From positions 32,152,740 to 32,216,739 of the forward strand of contig CAIIXF020000009.1 in the NCBI GenBank assembly GCA_903813345.2: DNA of 64,000 bases, in the 5' to 3' direction. Below are positions 47,845-57,900 of this stretch, one piece after another. The notes below the pieces were generated by a model. That model was not told where the DNA came from, ran no database searches, and saw only the letters and a list, made by a program, of their open reading frames with translations. The translations under genes were made by a program, and so were the position numbers. The DNA comes from Owenia fusiformis. Its lineage: Eukaryota; Annelida; Polychaeta; Sabellida; Oweniidae. Positions within the stretch are counted from its first letter, which is position 1. The number at the start of each line of letters is the position of its first letter.

Positions 47845-48675
47845 GTGCAAATTCTGTGGTGAATCTTTATCTTAGATTTGTTTATCTCTGTTCTTTACAA
47901 ATATTTCCTTGATGTCATGCCTGGGTCGTCTGTGCGTATATGGAGGCAAATTCTGTGGTGAATCTTTATCTTAGATTTGTTTATCTCTGTTCTTTGCAAA
48001 TATTTCCTTGATGTCATGCCTGGGTCGTCTGTGCGTATATGGAGGCAAATTCTGTGGTGAATCTTTATCTTAGATTTGTTTATCTCTGTTCTTTACAAAT
48101 ATTTCCTTGATGTCATGCCTGGGTCGTCAGTGCGTATATGGAGGCAAATTCTGTGGTGAATCTTTATCTCGAATTTATTTATTTCTGTTCTTTACAAATA
48201 CAGGCCCGTAGCCAGGGTTCACAGGGTTCGGGCGAACCCCCCCCCCCCTGGCCAAAAATTCTTTCAAAATCATGCAGTTTTTCACCATTTTGAGCACTTT
48301 TCAAGTGATTTTAGCCATATTTGGGGCAAAATTGTCAATTGTGAACCCCCCCTGGAAATTTTTGAAAATTGAACCCCCCCTTGGCAAATCCTGGCTACGG
48401 GCCTGAAATATTTCCTTGATGTCATGCCTGGGTCGTCTGTGGGTATATTGAGGTAAATTCTGGGGGGAATCTTTATCTTAGATTTGTTTATATCTGTTCT
48501 TAACAAATATTTCCTTGATGTCATGCCTGGATCTACTGTGCGTATATGGAGGCAAATTCTGTGGTGAATCTTTATCTCAAATTTATTTATTTCTGTTCTT
48601 TGCAAATATTTCCTTGATGCCATGCCTGGGTCGTCTGTGCGTATATGGAGGCAAATTCTGTGGTGAATCTTAATC
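47845..48675. repeat. 99-bp tandem copies of the adaptor gene's 3' coding end
   Basis: Units start caaattctgtggtgaatc at about 47848, 47947, 48046, 48145, (48453), 48552 and 48651, a period of 99 bp apart from the MITE inserted at 48201-48405. On the minus strand each resembles the last ~55 coding bases, stop and first UTR bases of the adaptor gene (GACATCAAGGAAATATTTGC like GACATTAAGGAAATATTTGT). 99 is a multiple of three, so frames run through several units. Confidence 0.88.
48201..48405. mobile_element. CAGGCCCGTAGCCAG-family MITE, 205 bp
   Basis: Inverted ends CAGGCCCGTAGCCAG ... CTGGCTACGGGCCTG, 5-bp duplication AAATA (48196-48200, 48406-48410). Inserted in one 99-bp unit, interrupting acaaatatttcc. 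Confidence 0.9.
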
Positions 48676-48920
48676 TCAGATTTGTTTATCTCTGTTCTTT
48701 ACAAATATTTCCTTAATGTCGTGCCTGTCAATTTCCTCAAGGATTTGTTCTAAAGTATCCTGAGTACATGGAATGAAGTCATCACTGTCCAAGCTATAGC
48801 CTAGTTTGACCTTTCGATTATGCATGTATTGCCAGTGACGTAGAACCAGATCTGTAGGCTTGAAAGACCGCTTGCTCTCACAAAATGCAGCAATTAGCCC
48901 AATCTCATGGAACAGTAAAC
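48676..48920 (-). CDS. Adaptor exon 11 (Death domain, C-terminus)
   Basis: 245 nt to TGA 48678-48676. GLLFHEIGLIAAFCESKRSF, DLVLRHWQYM and TLEQILEEIDRHDIKEIF give the remaining Death-domain helices. The 3' end is copied in tandem downstream. Confidence 0.88.
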
Positions 48921-51900
48921 CTACAATGATGGAGAAAAATATGTACATGTAAGTGGGTTTTTCAGTCTGTATATGTTTTATTCAATCAGGTTTCTAAAGT
49001 TACGATGGTGATTACCTCCTTGCTTTGTTTATCATGGTGATTACCCCCTTGCTAATGTAATCATGGTGATTACCTTCTTGCTACAGTAACCAACAGACAT
49101 GTAGCCAGGAGGGGTTCATGCAGCTTTTCACCATTTTGAACTATTTTCAAGTGATTTTTGGCCAAAATTGTCAAATTTGAACACCCCTGGAATTTTTTAA
49201 AAACCTTGGCAACAGCAGGCTATGTGCCTGACAAACATTATTTTCCGAAGCTCCTTGTTTAGATAACCATGGTTTTATATCCCTGCTGAAAAAATAACAT
49301 TATTATCACCTTGCTCAGTTAATTATGGTGATTGCCTCCTTGCTCATGTTACCACGGTGACTACCTGCTTATGTTACTTTACGTATAGCAAACAGATTTA
49401 TGACATAAGTGAAGGATCCAAGGGTGAATAATATTTTTAATTCAGCCCATTACAATCCATGTGTGTACCATTTCATACATTATTTAATTTACAAACCTAA
49501 TAATCAAGGCTATGTTGTAATAATGAGCACCCCTTTGAAAAGAGTTTCACTTTATTAGTTCCAGGTCAATCTGATCATTAGTTTCTGAGTTATAGCAACA
49601 TATAACAACAAAAACAACAAAAATGTGCTATTAGATCCCCAGTGAATTCCAGTCACAAAAAAGTGGGAGATTTTTATATACATATGGACGATATGTATTA
49701 TGTCATCACTAGATGTTGGTGATATAAAAAATTATAACAATATTGTTCAATGCACTTTATCAAATGTACCTACCAATACAGGTTGCCACGTCTTTCCAAT
49801 CTCTTGTTATTTGATTATTTGGTTGGTATGACAACTGGACCATGGCTTCATTCTGTTTGTAGTTTAGCCTTAAAGTGTCTGGCCTTTCTGGGGGTTTATT
49901 GTCAAGCAAGTTTTGTATTGTTCTGGTGATCTAGAGTAATACAGATTCATCTTATTTAGTACACATATGCACACTACAGGGTGTTTAAAATTGCTTTCAC
50001 TTTTTAAAGCTTGACATAACTTTCACAATCAGCATCTAGAGGAGTCAATAATTTTCCAGACTAGAACTTACATTTTCAATTCTATATTTCACTTACTTGA
50101 TTTTCAGAAGCAACGATCAAACAAATGATGCAAATAATTGTGATCTACTCAAAATTACCTTCATTTTAAACATAATTAAGTTCTTCAGAAAGATCTAAAA
50201 ATTAACAGAAATTCTTATTTTTTCAATCCCTCAGGGTTGGGACAATAAACTATCAAAATTTCAAACTGAAACCCTCATTACTTTGTAACAAGAATAATTT
50301 AGATAATTAAAGAAAACATACGTCAGCAATTTCTTCATCACCGTCATCTGATTGCACTATAAAGAACTCTTCTAACTCATTGGGACTAATGTGCGTTGAA
50401 TCTTGTTCACTGGTATTGGTAGAACCTTTTGCCCAGGTACTGAAAAGGAATTTACAACATCAACCATACAAAAGTTTTACAGTAAATCCTGCATAGATTA
50501 GGATAAATATATTTCTGAAGTGGGATATGCATAGGCAATTGCAGGGTGAAAGAAATGCAATTCTAATTCTGGAACTTTCTCAATTATGGTGAAATGTTCT
50601 TGATTTTTCTTAGGTAGATAAACACTAGATAAGACTACAATAAGACTACAATAAGACAGGTACTCACTTGCATTTTTTACTCTCCTTTGTTTTTGGAATG
50701 GGAGGGGGGACCTCCAAACTTAACGAGGTCTTCAAACTCTCATGTTCTTTATGATGTGGCGAAACTGGTATGTTGATGTAGCTATTAAATACAGAGAAAT
50801 ATATGCAATTTTATGTAATCTAACTATCACATACATATTGCTTGAAGTCTAAGAGATATCGCTGGTATAATGGAAACACCTGTTAAACTACAATACAAAA
50901 TAATTTGCCCTCACAAAAAGCCTGTAACACGAAAAAGGTAAAGTTCACAAGTCATTGCATTGGCCATGAAACTGGCAATCATAGTACATACAGGTATGAT
51001 CACATTCAAGATCATATTTGTAGTATGATTCTCTGTGAATTAAGGCTCTCTGGAAAATCTGTAATAATGTCATAATCTCAAGTGCCATCATATTTTTACT
51101 TTTACAGACCCTAGATATATAGATTCGACAATCATATTTTTTTACATTGTGTAGTCTTTCTTTTATGTACATGTGTACTCTGGTCATCATAACTACAATA
51201 TGTTAGATGTTACTAAGGCACTTTCAAAAATATACTAAACAATACAATAAGACAAACAAAGTATCTTATGCATTTCTAGGTGTTAGGTATAGTAGAGTGT
51301 TATTAGGCTCATAATTCAATCATGAAGTGTAGAGGTGTAGATTCCAAACCAGGAAGTATTTTTGTGTCTATCAAAATCCATTTGCATCCGACGCATCCCT
51401 ACATCTGATCCAAATATGATACTAAATAATGAAATATAATATAAAAATCTTTGGTTTTGCAAAAGTTTATAAGATGTTTTTGGAGCATTTTTCTATAGTC
51501 ATTTTGTAGGGATTAATTTTACGTATGACCTGAAGCGATTGCAAACTTCATATTTGCACATTTGATGATGTGAACCATTTGTGTCATATTGGTTATTATT
51601 TTAAAGTTTGCAATTGATTCGGGTATCGTGTATTTTTTGGTATTTCTGTGATCACATGTTATTCAAATGTGATGTTTTCATAACCCCTGACTATGAACAG
51701 ATTCAACATAGTATTCATACAGTGCATAGAAAATACAAATCAATAGTCTAGTGATTTGCACGTAGCATGCACTAGTATCGTGGAGAAAATAAAAGCCGCA
51801 TTATTGCTGTCAATATGTACAATACAGCATGTATGCTATAAAAAACAATATCGGCTGTGGAAATCAAAACAGTGCCACTTATGCCACTTATATAAAATTT

Positions 51901-54900
51901 TGACAGTGCATGATACTATATTCAAACATGACCGTGCTCTATTCGAATTTCTCAACCAATCAGAATGCAGCATAGCCAATATAGAACGTTCTCTAATTCT
52001 CCATAGATGCACGACCATGCTCTATTCAATCTGCAATTTGCATTGTTTTGAGTGACGTCACATCTCAGCTGCACATCTGGGGCTCTGTCCGGGGATAGCT
52101 GTTCTTTTTTACTCCCTCCGTAACTACTGTAACTATTTAACTATGGCTGACTTCAAGTTTATACACCGTATAAAATCTAAAACGGGGAGTAAAATAGAAC
52201 AGCCCAAACAAATTCTAAAATTTTTCCGGCCGACTTCAGAATCTTGACAGCATGCGTATTCTTCCTTCATGCCCGTTCCACAGACACGGCTTTTACTAAT
52301 TTTTATGTTTGAATCGGAATAAATAATGATAGGCCATTCAATATGGTGAAATTCAGCACGAGTTGGACAGAATGTTGTACAAAGCACGAACCGAAAGTAT
52401 ATTTAATCTATTACCTTGATATTGCTCCGGTTGAGTGATAATTGAGAAGGTGAATCCGAAATAGAGCTGACATATCTTAGTATATTTATAGGACACCTCA
52501 AAGAAAATCGTGCGCTCACAGTGACAAGTATATTCCTGCGCATGCGCAGGTGGACAATAACAAATAAGTGTACTGGTGTTGACTAAATACATATAAGATT
52601 ACACTTATTTTGCACGGAAATACTATGATTTGATCAGTGATTTTGAGCATTTATGATTAAAAATTCAGAAATGTTTTTTTGTCAAACATGAAGTTACTAG
52701 ATCGTTGCATATAACTGTTACAAAAAACTGTTTATTATGGGAATTTATGAGATGAGAATTGCCCAGTTTTGAACAGTATTTCCTGTGGCAAAGCCAATTC
52801 AGAGTAGTGTCTTATGTCTAATTGTGCCTGTAGTAGCTGATTATCGAATTGTCCCAGTAAAAGGTGAGAATCCTATTATGCAGTTTGTAAGTTAATATCA
52901 TGAGAGAAAATAATACATGTACTTATCAATCGACATTCACCAGTTAATTATGGTGAAGTCAGTATTAAAGACTCTAGGATGTTGCTTCAGAGTTAGTATT
53001 TGTAGCCCCAACTGGAGGTCCTTGTTGAGTTGAATGCTTGAGTTATGATTTGATCAATATTGCTGACGATTCCCGGGGCTGAGGCCCTCCTAGATTATGA
53101 TAGACGATCCCTTCAAATCTCTCCGTTTCATTGATTCATCCTTGGATCCTCTGTACTTGAATTCTACTATTATTAGTCGCACGTGGGTATCTACTCGATG
53201 CATTTAGGAATCCCAGCCGATGAAGTGCCTCAATTTTTTCTGGATCAAATACTCCTGGGATTTTGTTCTGGATAACATCGTTACTCGAGATCGATAAGCT
53301 GCAATCTTTGGTCGCTGGGTTGTTCGATTCAGGAATTCCCAGTATGCGTATAGTGTTCTTTCTACTGTATTGAGCATTATGATTACTCATTTTCTCTAGT
53401 TTATCTATCATTTGTTCAAGGGTGTTAAGCTTGGTTTTAAGGGAGGTATTTTCTTTTTCTAAGGATTCAAGCCTTATGTTGGTAGCTTCAATTGCTTTAG
53501 TGACAGCTTTACATACGATTTTACTCACAGTTTTGTTGATGGTTTTCACATGAGGCTTGATAATAGCACTAAACATTCTCATAATCCATTCTTTCAAATC
53601 ACTATCCATAACTATTGGTGTTGATATTGAATCTGATGTTGCCATAGATACCCAAGTTGAACATACAAACCATATCTGGTTTTCGATAGTTAAGTGTTAA
53701 GTATAGTGTAAATATAAAAATAGTTCTGCTTTTATTATTAACTCTTTTTATTATATTCAAAAGGTTTATTACAGATTATACAATTATTATGAAGATTATA
53801 CAAGTACCTTGGATCGTTGAGTTTTTTTCCACAGTTAGGAGGCAGGGCAACTTTCTTTACATGAGGGAAATTCTCGTACCAATGATCTATACTTTGGGTG
53901 TATCGTGCAGGTTTCTTTGACATATTTCTCTTCCAGACCTGTTTATGTGTATCCTTTTTGCCAAAAATAGGTGGTGGGTCATCTGGCAGACCGATATCTT
54001 TGTTAAGGGGAGGGGGTAGTGGGGGAGATGCATCTAGAGGAGACAAAATGGGAGTAGCACCATTAAGGGAAGGAGTGGATCGTGGACTGGCAATGGGTTT
54101 TCTTCCTAGCCCTGGGCTGGTACTGGGAATATGGAGATGGAGATTAGGGGGATCCAGAGAGACATCTTCTCGTTTTAAAGTTTTGGGGGATTTATGTATA
54201 GGATCATCAATTTCATCAAGCTCTGCTAATATATCATTCAATGATTGTGCTTTGGTCATAGTTAGTTCATCAGTCTCTGTAGAACTTGAATCAGAATAAT
54301 ATGATTGATCTTCTTGGTGGACTGACTGGTCATATGGACTCGCTAGACCTGGAAAGCTAAGATTGTGGGTAGGGGAAGAAGGTGGGGTTTTGTAACAATT
54401 TGACGGTGTTCTTGGCTTCTCTGCCTGATTGTTTTTATCTAGAGGAGCTGGTTGTCTACGTTGACTCTGCAATATCGATAAACAGAAAAATACAACAATC
54501 AGGTGTTGACAAAAGCAGGCCTACTAGACTTTGACTTACATGATCATCAGTTACATGTAAGACCTCGCTGATCACGTTCTTTCCATCCGAACCACATTCG
54601 AAATTGAAAATAAGCCAGTAAGAGTACAATTGCCATTTCACTTATGAGGTAATTATTAAATTATTAAAAAAAAACAGTTACCCTGTTAACTGGTTGGAGT
54701 CTGTCTCGTAACTTCTGAATAACCTCACCAGAAGCATCTTCTTTAAACCTCAACTTATAAGTAACTGAAAAGGAGAATAACCTTTTATAGAAGAACACTA
54801 TAGAAGAACACATGTTACAGAAGCCAACCTCTAAACACCATCAACAAAAAAGATGAAGACTATAACAACATGTCAACACTTGTGGTGGTAACATAAAAAT

Positions 54901-57900
54901 GAAATTTAAGGAAAACTAAAAATAAAAAATCTGAGAGTAGGAAACCACATATTTACTTTGAAGATTTAACAGTCATCTCATATGTACTAAAATAAAATAT
55001 ATCATTCATATCTAAGTGAAACAGTATTTGGGAAAAGTGCATTCTGTTTTATTGGCGTAAGTGGTCCCTAAAAAAACTAAAAATTGTATGATCAAAGGGA
55101 ACAAACCTTCTTCCAGATGTTTTGCTTTGATCGCAAGCTTGAGATTTCCAGGACCCTCATTGGTTATTTCCCCAGTAGTTTCTCCCCAGATCCATCTTTT
55201 CTCAAAAGCAAGGGGATGCACATTTGCTAGGGTCAGGTAATCTTGCGTAATATGGAGGCTCTTTGTTTCATAGTCACATTTTGATGCCTCATTTGATAAT
55301 CTCATAAAGTCCATCGTCCAATGCTCTTCTGTAAAATAAAAAAAGTGTTGATAAAATGTTAAAGCCATAACATGCATGACCACACACACAATGAATAATC
55401 GTCAGTCCATACGCTCAATCACCACGATCTATCTAGGACAGGTCCGAAGCTTGATGAAGCAAAATGAGAATATGTAGCAATCAATTCATGAGATACAGTA
55501 TCACTGCTTGTAAATCATTTATACCAAATAAAATACATACAATGTACATGTTCTATCTTTATAACTGAAACATTTAGTGGAAGACTGAACTACTGAAGCC
55601 AATTGTTTTACAACACACACTACACATGTTTCAGTCTATGACTTATGATGAGTTTGGAGATAGTGAGACTGATAGATAGCTGGACAGACCAGCTCTACAT
55701 AGCATCATACAAATATGGTCAGCATTATATTTTACTCAAAACCAGAGCAACAACCCCTAGCAACACTATCAAATATACTTTCTGCCTCCTTTTTCAAGGA
55801 ATGCACCTGTATAACTCAGGAATAGTGGTCACCTTTGATGAAGTGGACCAAGGTTCAATCCCTGTTCCAGGGAAAAACAACTTTGCTTATTGTGTTAAAT
55901 TATTCAAATTGTTTAAAGTTGTCTCCTAAAAACGCAATGAGAGTAACCCCCTGATTTTTTCGTGTTATTTGTTGTAAAACAAGTTTGTTTATCAATTTAT
56001 CAATTCTGAGGCTTGAATTAATTCGTTAACTGTATCAATTCGATGATTGTTCCTAGCCATGAATTTCCACTTACATCAATAGAAATTCAAATTAAATTTA
56101 AAAAGCCCGCTCAAATTTGTTCCAGTCTGAGTGGCTTTTTCCTTCAGATTATTTTGGCTTAGAGAAGCCATATTTATTACTTCTAAGGGGTTACAATATA
56201 GATAAATCCCCAAAAAAAACATTGTATTCTGTTTTCAACTTAGTGCGTTCAATTCTGACAGTTGGTTGTTCTTTTGGTTGTCCTGTTGATATCCTCAATA
56301 TATTGTCAATATCGTGCTTATGATTTGGTCTCAAGATATATCTAAGGTATATGATGTTTTATGAGCAATTATATTGGGACATTACTGATTGTCCAGAATA
56401 GAAATCTAGACTAATGGTTCACAACTTGTAAATAGCTCACATTCATTGGTGGTAATATACAATACTAGAGCCATAAAACACACTTATTTGTCAAGTGAAT
56501 GGTAGTTTTTATTTTACAGAAATTCTTTTTTCCTCCATGTAATTTTAGTTCATATTTTACATCATACATACAACACTTTTCATGTTTACATAATTTTTAT
56601 TTAATTCAAATTTTAACATCAGAGAGGAAAGAAGTTTTACATTAGCATTACATTATTTCATTTGAACATGAACATGAGAAGGATATTACAGAAAATTGCT
56701 GATTGGCAGATGGATAAATGAGCTACATATTTTCACCTTAACCCTTTCCCAACATGAATATAAGAGGAAAAATCGCTGTAAAAACACAGAATAGAACTAG
56801 AGATATTGCCATTTCATTGATGTATGTTAATAAAAATAGTGGTCCCAAAAGTACCCTGCGTGCAGAGTCTAGTTAAACTACACTCTGCCTAGTAGAGACC
56901 ATATTACAGTTTAGTAGCCCTGCCCCCCGCGACGGGTACCGGTGACAGTTTGGGTAATAAATCACTTCTGACCTACGGGCTGACCTTTCTTCCACCAATC
57001 AGCGATCTTGAAGAAATATACGCCAAACGCGTTCTAATTAAATATGCGCATGTCATTGGTCAATTCCAGGCTCAACGATGACGTCAGAAGGAATGACCAT
57101 ATATAGAACGTCGGTCAAATTTGGCCGACGAACACTGATTGGCGCGGTGAGTTCGCAGGTTTATTTTAGTTTGAAAGAGTGAAGACGAAGCTCTCTTAAA
57201 AGAAGTGAAGTCAAACGAATGCAAAGGGTATCCCAAAAGAAGCCTATCGTCCTGAAAGGTATTGCATGAGTGGGTTTAATGCCAAAATTAGTCATGAAGT
57301 TGAATGACATGAGCTGCAATTTATCCAGAACATCACTTACTAGTATTCAATTCAGACTTGAAGCATGACCTCAGCTGTATAAGTTTTTCTGCTGTGCCTT
57401 TAGCATCAGCCTTCCCAGAAAATATGACAGTAGACACATCACTAAGGCTGGCATTGGAGACTGGTTGACCAGAGTTCTGTTTTCCTGGAACAATAGGAAA
57501 AATGAGTGTCAGAGGCAAAGCCAGAATCTAGGTGAGGCAAAGCCAGAATCTAGGTGAGTCAAATCCGTAATTAAAAGGTGCAATAATTAGTGCAGAGGGG
57601 TCATTCAACGATCATGGACCAGTGTCAAAATATATTTAAGTTTGGATATTTCATCAAGACTAACATCTATTTTTATTATCTACAAAGAAACCCCCTAGAT
57701 AAACATTATTTCAGCTGGTATTCCTCTTGAAACATGGTGGATCTTAAAAATATAAAAGTGGAAGTCCCCTTTTTGAAGCTTTGAACTGAATTTACACTTT
57801 TTCATGCTGAAATTGATAATTTATCCATACGTTTTAAGAAAATAGGTATGTCAAAGAAGATGTTAAACCAAATGTTGCCTTGATAGCTCAGAAAAAATTT

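Noticed and set aside
53738-53807. Extension of the adaptor exon 7 ORF to a stop, adding a cysteine motif (NCIICNKPFEY)
   Set aside because: A donor at 53808 joins in frame to exon 8 and the added part has no partner motif. Intron retention could still produce it, but I kept the spliced form.
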